Below the pieces are notes generated by a model. That model did no database searches, had not been told where the DNA came from, and worked only from the letters and a program-made list of their open reading frames with translations. A stretch of 64,000 bases of DNA from Neoconidiobolus thromboides FSU 785 (lineage: Eukaryota; Entomophthoromycota; Entomophthoromycetes; Entomophthorales; Neoconidiobolaceae): positions 62,001-126,000 of the forward strand of contig MU626286.1 in NCBI GenBank assembly GCA_025603075.1, given 5' to 3'. This document shows positions 44,504 through 53,128 of this stretch, piece after piece. The position numbers and the translations under genes are program-made. Every line of letters starts with the position of its first letter. Position 1 is the first letter of the stretch.

Positions 44504-45358
44504 ATGAATAATCAAAATCAATTAAGCTCTACCCATAAGAAGGATACTAGTTTAAGTAACCTTGACTCTAACCAAGCTTATTCTACTGGTTCTCAACTTA
44601 GCTCTGGCTTAAACTCGGAGATGTACAATGCTAATAATAATAGTAATCTTAATGCTACCAATATTTCTACTGCTACTGCTGCAAGTAGTAAACCAAAAAA
44701 TAGTTATCTCGATAACTTAAATTCTGAGATGTTTAATAATAGTAAGGCTAATACTAGTAACACTAATCTTAGCTATATTCCAAGTGAGACCCAAAATAAC
44801 AGCTCATTGAATAATTCTAATAATAAGACTGGGTTGAACAGGAACTCTGATGACCCTTTTAAAGGTAATAAGCACAATAATAATCAATATAGCAATGCCA
44901 AATTATCTGGATCAGTAATTGATAATACTGCTGCCATGAGTGTCAATTCACAAGATATTGCTTCTTCTATAACTGCCCAAGAAAAGGATAACATAAATAA
45001 TAATCAATATAACAGCAATGAAACTTATAATAGTAACCAATATAATAATACTAAACCATCTGGATCAGTAATTGATAATACTGCTGCCATGAGTGTTAAT
45101 TCACAAGATATTGCTTCTTCTATAACTGCTCAAGAAAAGGATAAAAAGCATAATACCCAATATAATAATAATCAAGCTCATAGTAATGAACGTATTAATG
45201 CTGATAGTAATATTCATTCTATTAACAGTCAGACCCATACCAATACTAATACTACTCAATCACATAATGTGGATCATAATAATATAGATAAGCATCATGA
45301 GGAAGGTGGTATTAAAGAAAAGGTAAAAAATGTTATCGATAAAGTATTCCACAGCTAA
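44504..45358 (+). CDS. Asn/Ser-rich disordered protein with duplicated module (tandem copy 2)
   Basis: 284 residues, single exon; paralogue of the preceding gene (N-terminal NLDSNQAYSTG, middle TATAASSKPKNSYLDNLNSE, C-terminal GGIKEKVKNVIDKVFHS). The special segment of copy 1 is here present twice: SGSVIDNTAAMSVNSQDIAS then SITAQEKD, encoded at 44909-44988 and again at 45060-45139 with the DNA almost identical, so the internal duplication is recent. Between and around these modules the chain is Asn-rich with Tyr (NNQYNSNETYNSNQYNN). Predicted cytosolic, unfolded and heat-soluble; no family name is recognised. Confidence 0.77.
   Translation: MNNQNQLSSTHKKDTSLSNLDSNQAYSTGSQLSSGLNSEMYNANNNSNLNATNISTATAASSKPKNSYLDNLNSEMFNNSKANTSNTNLSYIPSETQNNSSLNNSNNKTGLNRNSDDPFKGNKHNNNQYSNAKLSGSVIDNTAAMSVNSQDIASSITAQEKDNINNNQYNSNETYNSNQYNNTKPSGSVIDNTAAMSVNSQDIASSITAQEKDKKHNTQYNNNQAHSNERINADSNIHSINSQTHTNTNTTQSHNVDHNNIDKHHEEGGIKEKVKNVIDKVFHS
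44909..45139 (+). repeat. Direct repeat of an 80-bp coding module
   Basis: Units at 44909-44988 and 45060-45139 differ at only a few third-position bases (for example AGTGTCAATTC against AGTGTTAATTC). Confidence 0.85.
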
Positions 45359-45659
45359 TATTTGCAAACAAATAATTTGTATTGTAATTCTATCATAATT
45401 TTTATTTAAAGTGATAAAACTTTATAAAGCAATAAATTAAAAATAAAGGCAATAATAAAAAGGCAATAATTTATTTATATTACAAATAAAGTTAGGTTAT
45501 AGTTATGTTAAATTTACTTCTAATTTGTATGATAAGTTAAATAATTTAGACATTACTAATATGATTTTTCCATTTAATAATAATGGCCGTAATACTTGAC
45601 CAGCTAAGATAATCTTTTGAAGTAAAATATATCAAAGTAATTAATTATAAATAGCTGTT
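45359..45659. other. Gene-free start of island C
   Basis: AT-rich 3' region; no feature. Confidence 0.3.
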
Positions 45660-46730
45660 TTGATCCATAATAAACCAACCTTTATGATTACTAGAGCAAC
45701 TATTAAATAACCCTTAGATATTGAAGTAAGTAAATATAAACTGCGAGTATAATAATATAATAATAGCTTATTTACCTTTATATCTTTTCTCTAAATTAAA
45801 TAAGCTCTGATATACATGGGTTTTCACTAAGTACTTTAATTCATTAAGATCATTCCATTGAATTTTTCATAAGAAATTAATATCTAAGGGCAAATCTTCT
45901 TTATCTGAAGTTCTAAATACATTATATTTAATTAACTTATGCCAACTACTCTCCGTAATATCTATTTTATTACCAATTTTATAATAAATCCTACCATTTG
46001 CTCCCTATTGTGTTAATTTCAGTATACCATTAGTACCATAATTGTTTTTATTGTCATTTCTTCCTCTAGATGGCAATGTTACATAAGCATATAACTCACC
46101 TAATTTTTGATCCTAATTTCTTATCTTTCTTTAATTATAAATCCGTTTTAATTTCTCAACAACCTTTGGTTTTAACTCTAGTAACAATGAAGCAACAGAT
46201 TTCTCACTGTGACTGGCATCGCTATCTTCATCATCCGAATTTAGTAAAATATCCAATTCCTTAACACTGATGACTACAAGTTTATTTGAACATGAAGAGA
46301 AGGGTTGGATTAAATCATAAGATTAATGTCTTTTATTAGAGTTTAGTTGATATAAATTTAAGATTTATCTATTTGTATTACCATAATCATGGGCCCATTA
46401 AGCTTGTTATTTGGGCTTTTATTAAATGATTCACATTCATTTTCGTTCCTATTCCCACTCCCAATTGAATAATCATATCCATAAATACTCTGTCTCTCCT
46501 CTCTCCTACCAATGTTCTTATATTCTTCACAACCATCTTGATATTGGCCTATTATAATCCACTTCCGTCTTAATCAATCTCTTACAATATTTCCCTTTAT
46601 TATCAAAATAAACATAACATCTCATTATATGGTCATTCTATTCTAAACAGACATACATAGAAACAAAATAAAATATACATCTACCCTGAGGATCTTTTAA
46701 ACTTAAATTCATCTCAAAGTGAAGATAGTA
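45660..46730 (-). pseudogene. Decayed T5orf172/DUF1766-like (GIY-YIG-related) gene
   Basis: On the minus strand, broken coding pieces follow each other: a Cys-containing start with MRCYVYFDNKGKYCKRLIKT; then, after a frameshift, QDGCEEYKNIGRREERQSIY; then KELDILLNSDDEDSDASHSE and LLLELKPKVVEKLKRIYN with stops; then KLGELYAYVTLPSRGRNDN and GRIYYKIGNKIDITESSWHK; then WNDLNELKYLVKTHVYQS; and finally, near 45665-45700, SSNHKGWFIMD. The order LYxYTLPS - YYKIG - hydrophobic/His helix - C..xHKxWF is that of T5orf172 proteins, a GIY-YIG-like nuclease-related family common in fungi. At least three in-frame stops (TAA, TAG and TGA) and one frameshift show it is dead. Family call is by eye and moderate. 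Confidence 0.5.
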
Positions 46731-46741
46731 AAAAAGTATAT

Positions 46742-46841
46742 GGGGGTGTTTTTTTTAGTTTCATTACTTTTCTCTATTTTTTAAGCACTATTTGAGTAAA
46801 AAAGCTATTAGTAAAATTCTTAAACAAAAAAATACATCCCC
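46742..46841 (+). mobile_element. Miniature fold-back element, copy 10
   Basis: GGGGGTG left, CATCCCC right, ATAT on both sides (46738-46741, 46842-46845). Confidence 0.8.
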
Positions 46842-47110
46842 ATATAAATTTGAAAGAATTCTGATTTTAATATTATTCCGGATTATGAAAGATTCATAGT
46901 TGTTACATTGATAAGTTAGATTCCTAGTCAATGCATTAATATATAATGTTTTTTATGACTATTGATGCTTAAGGCTACTTTAGAGTAATAGTCTCTTCAC
47001 TTATTTCTTTATCTTTATTTGTTATAACATTATCTTTTGCACCCTGGTTTTGGTTTACCATTCTTTATTTTTCCTACTTTGTTTATCTAAATTAACTAAA
47101 TAGCTTAGCT

Positions 47111-47130
47111 AATAAATAAATAAATAAATA
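47111..47130. repeat. (AATA)n microsatellite
   Basis: Five units just upstream of fold-back copy 11. Confidence 0.7.
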
Positions 47131-47161
47131 CAAACAATTCAAATAGAAATAGTTAACATAT

Positions 47162-47260
47162 GGGGATGTATTTTTGTGTTTAAGAATTTTACTAACAAAT
47201 TTTCCGCTTAAATAACACTTAAAAAATGGAAAAAATAATGAAGTCAAAAAAGACACTCCC
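47162..47260 (-). mobile_element. Miniature fold-back element, copy 11
   Basis: Inverted; GGGGATGTATTTTTGTGTTT at the left, decayed CACTCCC at the right, ATAT flanks. Confidence 0.8.
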
Positions 47261-47697
47261 ATATATTAAACTATTTTTTAATATTTTTTAATATTTTTTA
47301 GCAATTTCAATACTAACTATAATAGCTAATTCAAAGCCCAATATTTAAAATAAAATAAATTAAAACTTAATGAAAACAGTTAAATTATCTTTTATTCATA
47401 AAAGTATAAGTGTTAAATTGTTTTTATTTTATAATAAATTAAAACATTGATTTTTACAAATTTTATCATTGACGCTACCCTCTATTATTAATAATTATAA
47501 AATATCAATGACTTTGGAACAAAAAACATAAACTACATTAACGTCATAAACTATAGTCTACAAATTATGAAAATTAGTTAGATCTTGTCTATATAATAGC
47601 TATAAAATTATTGAACTTTATTGATATAAAACCATTTCTTGCATCAATCAATTTGCTAGTAATTTTATATATTTTTTGTGTTATTTATTCATAGTAG
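47261..47697. other. Gene-free stretch upstream of the tRNA gene
   Basis: Short tandem TATTTTTTAA units at about 47270-47300; nothing else. Confidence 0.3.
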
Positions 47698-47779
47698 GAC
47701 ACTTTGGCCGAGCGGTTAAGGCGTGAGCCTAGAAAGCTCATGGGGTTTCCCCGCGCAGGTTCAAATCCTGCAGGTGTCG
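47698..47779 (+). tRNA. tRNA-Ser (AGA anticodon)
   Basis: An 82-nt type II tRNA. The acceptor stem pairs GACACTT with AGGTGTC, discriminator G at 47779. D-loop TGGCCGAGCGGTTAAGGC is the A box; the anticodon stem TGAGC/GCTCA holds the loop CTAGAAA with anticodon AGA, reading serine UCU (and UCC by inosine). A long variable arm (GGGGTTTCCCC) is typical for serine, and GGTTCAAATCC is the B box. No intron. Confidence 0.97.
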
Positions 47780-47783
47780 TCCC

Positions 47784-47789
47784 TTTTTT
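47784..47789 (+). terminator. RNA polymerase III terminator of tRNA-Ser
   Basis: Run of six T starting 5 nt after the discriminator base. Confidence 0.8.
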
Positions 47790-48053
47790 AACCTAAGGGG
47801 GGGATATAGGTCAGTTACCAATTATTCTTTTTTGGGATTTTTAAAAGAGTTTAAATTTACAGCTAAACCCTGATATATTTTTTAAATCTAAGTTTAAATT
47901 ATTATAATTTTTTGTTTTTAAAACTCCTGATTTGGCTATTAAATATAATTTTATTTTTTTATCATTTTATTTTGTTTCTTATTAACAAAGTTTTTTAATA
48001 CATTAATTTAATAATTATATTATAAAATTATAGCTGTTGTATTTTTTGTATAT
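47790..48053. other. AT-rich spacer
   Basis: No feature supported. Confidence 0.3.
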
Positions 48054-48152
48054 GAGAGTGTTTTTTTTTACTTCATTATTTCTTCCATTTTTTAAGCGCT
48101 ATTTAAGCGGAAAATTTATTAGTAAAATTCTTAAACACAAAAATACATCCCC
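48054..48152 (+). mobile_element. Miniature fold-back element, copy 12
   Basis: GAGAGTG left, CATCCCC right, intact AAGCGCTATTT centre, ATAT flanks. It lies 275 bp downstream of the tRNA. Confidence 0.8.
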
Positions 48153-48434
48153 ATATAATACTTTAGTTTAAAAAAACTTTAATATAATAGCTTTTTTTGA
48201 AACTTTATTAAACTTAATTTAACAAGCTTTTTTTGTTTTTTAACTATATTTATTATTATTAATAAAACAAATTATTCTTCCATTTATTTCATATAACCTT
48301 TTTGATTACTCTATATTATTTTATTTATTTCTAAGCTTATTTTAATTTTTAAACTAAGATTTTATGATTTATTGTAAACAGTTAATTAAAAACAGTATAA
48401 ATCATCAATTATAAAAATAACTATTAATTAATAT

Positions 48435-48530
48435 AAAAGTATTTTTTTAGCTTTATCACTTTTTCTATCTTTTAAACATTATTAAGCAGAAAAATTATTA
48501 ATAAAATTTCAAATAAAGGAATACATCTCT
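48435..48530 (+). mobile_element. Fold-back element, copy 13, decayed
   Basis: AAAGTATTTTTTTAGCTTTA at the left and ATACATCTCT at the right; ATAT flanks persist though both termini are mutated. Confidence 0.6.
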
Positions 48531-48555
48531 ATATATTAGAAAGTATGTTTAATAT

Positions 48556-48648
48556 GAAAATGTATTTTTTTAAAGAATTTCACTAACACTCTTTCTGTTG
48601 AAATAGGGCTTAAAAAATGGAAAAAGTGATAAAATTAAAAAAACATTC
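48556..48648 (-). mobile_element. Fold-back element, copy 14, decayed
   Basis: GAAAATGTA left, AACATTC right, centre AGGGCTTAAAAAATGG; ATAT flanks. It is separated from copy 13 by only 25 bp. Confidence 0.65.
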
Positions 48649-48726
48649 ATATATATCATTTGCTTTAAATAATATGGTTTTTTTAATGCCAGATTTTAAA
48701 AAAGTGAGTAATATTAATCTACATAA

Positions 48727-48826
48727 GGGAGGTGTATTTTTGTATTTAAGAATTTTACTAAAAATCTTTCGGCTCAAATAGCGCTTAAAAGATAGAGAAA
48801 GTAATGAAACCAAAAAAAACATCCCC
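48727..48826 (-). mobile_element. Miniature fold-back element, copy 15, with ATAA duplication
   Basis: GGGAGGTG left (slipped), CATCCCC right, ATAA at 48723-48726 and 48827-48830; centre AGCGCTTAAAAGATAG. Confidence 0.8.
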
Positions 48827-49034
48827 ATAACCTATTGCAAAATAACTATAAAGGAACAAGGAATTGGTGAAAGAAAATAGCAAGCTTACCCTCAAGCAAT
48901 GATGAATTTTATTTATTTAATAAAGTTGATTAATAAAGTTTGAGCTTAACTTTTTATTTTTTTTTATTTTTTCAATTAAACGAGTACAAATACAACTTTT
49001 TTCAGTAAATACCAAACAAGTTATTTCATGATAT

Positions 49035-49129
49035 AGGGATGTTTTTTTAACTTCATCACTTTTTCCTTTCAAGCGCTATTTGAGTGGAAAAACTGTTAGT
49101 AAAATTCTTAAACACAAAAAAACATCCTC
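49035..49129 (+). mobile_element. Miniature fold-back element, copy 16
   Basis: AGGGATG left, CATCCTC right, intact CAAGCGCTATTTGAGTGG. Flanks (GATATA and ATTGATA) do not give a clean duplication. Confidence 0.7.
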
Positions 49130-49492
49130 ATTGATACTATTTGTTTAAATTTTGTTAATTCTCATATTAACTTCTGGATTTCAGACTTGAGTTTGCAAAA
49201 TTGGATTTTTGCTAAACTTAGTAAAAATAGTATAGAGTATAGATACTAGATAGATTAAATAATACTTTCTATAATTTTGAATATTACTAGTTCTAATCTT
49301 AACCTTAAAAATTTAATGCTTACTCTAGACCTCCTCTATCTTAACCAAACTTTTATTCAAAATCTAAATTTTCGGATGTTTTTTTCAAATTAATTTTAGA
49401 CCTTAAAGATTCAAAATCTAATTTGGTTTGTTAAAATTGAATTGTTAAAATTTATCAATTTATTATTTTCTAATACTCACTTTCACCAACCA
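49130..49492. other. Upstream region of the CYC2-like gene
   Basis: AT-rich; no element or frame besides a non-ATG extension of the following gene. Confidence 0.3.
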
Positions 49493-50467
49493 ATGTTTAA
49501 ATTGTACCAATCCTTCCAATTACCTTTAAAGGGCATAAAAAGGAGTTATTTCACCTCCCCAACAACTAAAAGCAGAAGTTTTTATTATGGATTAGGCTTA
49601 GGCGCTAGTGCCTTGCTTTATGGTCTTTATCACTTGGTCAAATCGGATGATAATATTAATGAAATTGATTTTGTTCCATTCACTTTAACTTCTAAAACAA
49701 AATTAAACCACAACACTTCCCTATTTCATTTACAGGGTACCTCTCCCATCAATTTTCCATTATTAAGTCATATTCAAGTGAAACATCATTTAATGCAAAT
49801 CATGCGACCATATACTGTACTTCCATTGGAGTTTCAGAAAACTAAAGACGGATTTTTACAGAAAGATATAGTATTGATGATTAAAGAATACAATGATGGT
49901 CCAATGAGTCAATTTTTGTTTCGCAAAAAAGTAGGAGATAAAGTAGAAGTAAGAGGACCTTATTATACAATTCGAGAAGAGCTTAAAAAAGAAGGTAAAT
50001 TAATCATGTTGGCAGCAGGTACTGGTATTGCTCCATTTTATCAAATATTAAAAGTGGTTTTGAATGGAGAAACAAAACAGAAATTCGAATTGTTTTATTT
50101 TAATAGGAATAAAGAAGATATCTTATTAAAAAAAGAGTTGGATGAAATGAAATTGAAATTTGAAGATCAAGTAAAAGTTTATTATTATTGTGAGGATAAT
50201 AAAGGGGATGATGAGATAGCTAATGGTATTGTTAATTTTGAGTTAATAAATAATTATTTGAAAAAGAATCCATTATCAAGTAACGATAAAATATTGATTT
50301 GTGGACCTGAAGGGTAATTTAATATTTAATATTTAATATTATAATTAATTGTTTTAAGGTTTTTAAGAGCGATAGGTGGAGCTAAATTAAACGATTATGA
50401 AGATGGAGAAGTAACCGGAATATTAGGAAAATTAAATATTACTAAAGAACAGGTTTATAAATTATAG
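49493..50467 (+). CDS. CYC2: Mitochondrial cytochrome b5 reductase-like flavoprotein, Cyc2 type
   Basis: Cyc2 is an FAD protein of the inner mitochondrial membrane that supports haem attachment to cytochrome c. Two exons (joined over the intron starting at 50316, GGACCTGAAGG|GTAATT) encode 309 residues or so. The N-terminus is basic and Ser/Thr-rich (SYFTSPTTKSRSFYYG) followed by a hydrophobic span GLGLGASALLYGLYHLV. The FAD domain contains MRPYTVLPLEF, the R-x-Y-T flavin motif; the NAD domain contains LAAGTGIAPFYQILK and ILICGPEG. Distinctive for Cyc2 rather than Mcr1 are MIKEYNDGPMSQFLF followed by EVRGPYY, and the C-terminus GEVTGILGKLN then EQVYKL. A TTG-initiated extension of 17 codons exists, but ATG 49493 is preferred. 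Confidence 0.82.
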
Positions 50468-50540
50468 ATAAATAAATATTAAATATTAAATATTAAAGAT
50501 TAAAAATTAAACCTATTTCTGTTTCTATTTTTATCTTATT

Positions 50541-52078
50541 TTAATAACGACAATGGTTGATATATCTAGGATAAGGAGAAGTATCTCTAATATGTTCTTG
50601 CCCTGTAATAAATTGTAAGAATCTTTCAATACCTAAACCAAAGCCACCATGGGGTACAGAGCCATATCTCCTTAAATCTAAATACCATTGATACTCATTT
50701 AACATAGTTGAGTTCATGTTATTTTCTAATATATTAATATCGTCTTCACGTAATGAACCTCCAATTAATTCTCCAATACCTGGTATTAATAAATCAAAAC
50801 AAGCAACAGTACTGTTATCTTGATTCAATTTCATATAAAAAGGTTTAATTTGCTTTGGATAATTAGTTATAAAAACTGGAGATTGATAGTAATTTGCTAA
50901 ATATTTTTCATGCTCTGATTGTAAAGATTTACCAACAATAGGCTGAAATTCAAATTTTTGTTTACTATTTTCTAATTCTTTGATTGCTTGTTGATAACTT
51001 AATCTATAAAATGGTTGGTTAATTACCATATTTAATTTATTTAACAATTGCCCTTTTTCTGTTCCATATTTATCAAAAAATTCTAATTCTTCTTTGCCAA
51101 CTTGTACTAAATATTTCAAACAATCTTTGATAACTACTTCAGCTAAATCCATCAATTGGTTTAAATCTTTAAGGAAAGCAAGTTCTAATTCAAACATCCA
51201 AAATTCAGCTAAATGTCGTGATGTCATTGAACCTTCCGCTCTGAATGTGGGACCAATTGTATAAACTCTAGATAAACTATTGGCTAACATTTCCAAATGT
51301 AATTGAGCTGAAACAGTTAAATAAGCTGGATTCCCAAAGAATTCTTCATTATTGCTTTTGATTTTGAATACTTCTCCTCCTCCTTCACAATCATGGGAGG
51401 TTATTATAGGAGTATGTACTTGAATAAACTCTTTTTGCTAACAATTATGTTAATAATAATTTACTTATTTTTTAAGTTCATATTTACATTTAAACTTTGA
51501 TTAATAGCAGTTAGTAAATGAGATCTAAGTCTTAATAAAGCGGACATTCCATTAGTACGTGGTCTTAAATGCCCATGTTCTCTTAAAAATTCTAAGCCAT
51601 GTTTTTTCTTTTGTAATGGATAGCTCTAATTGTATAAATAACTAATCTTTGGAGTAAAAAAATTGTTACCTCAGCATCGCTTTTACCCAAAATTTGTAAA
51701 CTATTTACTTTTAATTCTAAACTTTGATTCTTTCCAGGACTCTTTACAAGTTTACCATACGCTTTTAAAGAGCAACCGGTAGTTACACTATATAAATTAA
51801 TAAATAAAATATTAACCTGATTCTTAATTTGATTACTCTTTGATTAATTCATTCTTATCTAAATCTTCAAAAACGAGTTGTAATGGTTTTGTATTTGATC
51901 CATCCGATAAAGCCACAAAACCAATTGTTTTTTGAATTCTAGCTGTCTTAACCCATCCACTTACTTCCAACTCTTCACCTTCTTTTCCATTTTCAAGTAT
52001 CCTTTGTAAATTTCTCGTTAAACATGTGGTATACGGCCTTTTCAATATAGTTTTCAATGGACTTAACAAGCTTAGCAT
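50541..52078 (-). CDS. NARS2: Mitochondrial asparaginyl-tRNA synthetase
   Basis: Class IIb synthetase charging tRNA-Asn in mitochondria. Four exons join from ATG 52078 to TAA 50541. The N-terminus is basic (LKTILKRPYTTCLTRNLQRI), a plausible import signal. The OB-fold anticodon-binding domain has VSGWVKTARIQKTIGFVALS; the catalytic core has FFGNPAYLTVSAQLHLEMLA, then YTIGPTFRAEGSMTSRHLAE (class II motif 2), and near the end YGSVPHGGFGLGIERFLQFI (motif 3). The sequence IITSHDCEGGGEVFKIKS and FDLLIPGIGELIGGSLREDD are AsnRS hallmarks. An exon of LTTGCSLKAYGKLVKSPGKN lies at about 51670-51800. It is divergent from UBC7 with 195 bp between ATGs. Confidence 0.94.
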
Positions 52079-52273
52079 TTCAATTTTTTTTAATATTAAA
52101 AAAAATCAAAGGATGAAAATTTGGCTATGATTGGTTATTAAGGTTTTAGTACAGGTTTAATCAGTTGGAATTTTATTGGCTGCCACTAAAGTCGTTTCAT
52201 GTTACTTCATTTTAGAATCTAAAGATTAATGTTTATAAATTTATTTATTTTTTATTAATTTAACAAAGTGAAG

Positions 52274-53029
52274 ATGAGTTCAACTGCTTTAAAAAGATTA
52301 ATTACTGAATATAAGGGTAGATTAGTATTGAGTTTTAGTTTAATATATGTCTTAATTGATTATAGAGTTAACTGTCAATCCCCCAGAAGGCATTACAGCT
52401 GGTAAAAATAGGAAATAAATAGTTTCTAAAATGATACTAAATTCTATAACTTAGGTCCAGTATCTGAAGATAATTTTTTTGAATGGGACGCATTAATAGC
52501 GTAATTAATAATATGTTTATTTAAAACTAATTTCATTAATCAATATATTTTTAGTGGCCCTGAAGGCACCCCATTTGAAGGTGGTTTATTTTCAGCTACA
52601 TTAACTTTCCCAAAAGATTACCCATTATCCCCACCAGTAATGAAGTTTACTTGTCCAATGTTTCATCCAAATAGTAATTACTATAAATGTATTTCTATTT
52701 TTAGTTAATATATATAGTTTATCCCAATGGCGAAGTATGTATATCAATTTTGCATGCGGCTGGAGATGATCCCAATATGTATGAGTCATCTTCAGAAAGA
52801 TGGTCTCCAGTACAATCCATTGAAAAAATATTAATATCGGTAGTTAGTATGTTGGCTGGTAAGTTTAATTTATTATTGTTTATTCCATATTTTGAATTAG
52901 AGTATTATTATCATAGATCCAAATGACGAAAGCGGAGCTAATATTGATGCTTGTAAAGTATGGCGAAACAATCGTGAAGAATATGATCGATTGGTCAAAG
53001 AAAACGTTAAGCTTACCCTTGGATTATAA
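52274..53029 (+). CDS. UBC7: Ubiquitin-conjugating enzyme E2, Ubc7/UBE2G2 type
   Basis: This E2 serves ER-associated degradation with its Cue1-type partner and RING ligases. Seven exons encode about 165 residues: [14 protein letters not shown], then [109 protein letters not shown]. The HPN motif and the active-site cysteine in GEVCISIL are present, as is the acidic loop insertion before ERWSPVQ that marks the Ubc7/UBE2G group. The intron between HPN and IYPNG splits the active-site region. No membrane anchor, as in Ubc7. PSMG3 follows in the same direction, 99 bp after the stop. Confidence 0.93.
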
Positions 53030-53082
53030 GAATTGCCTATTTTAGTAATAAAATAAAGTTGAGTAAAGTTGAGGGATATTTG

Positions 53083-53122
53083 TACTTTTTTACTTTTTTA
53101 CTTTTTTACTTTTTTATTTTTT
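53083..53122. repeat. (TACTTTTT)n pyrimidine-rich repeat in the PSMG3 5' leader
   Basis: About five near-perfect 8-bp units ending six bases before the PSMG3 start codon at 53129. Confidence 0.75.
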
Positions 53123-53128
53123 AATCAG

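Noticed and set aside
45750-46275. Genetic code with reassigned stops, to keep the 45.7-46.7 kb gene open
   Set aside because: All three stop codons interrupt it, and every intact gene in the window ends at ordinary TAA, TAG or TGA.
48610-48828. 72-codon minus-strand frame
   Set aside because: It spans two fold-back elements and the spacer between them; the translated T/A tracts are not a protein.
6365-48830. TA target duplication (mariner-like) for the fold-back family, with TATGGGG/CCCCATA ends
   Set aside because: Fits only the ATAT cases; copies flanked by ATCT, ATAC and ATAA show direct 4-bp repeats instead.
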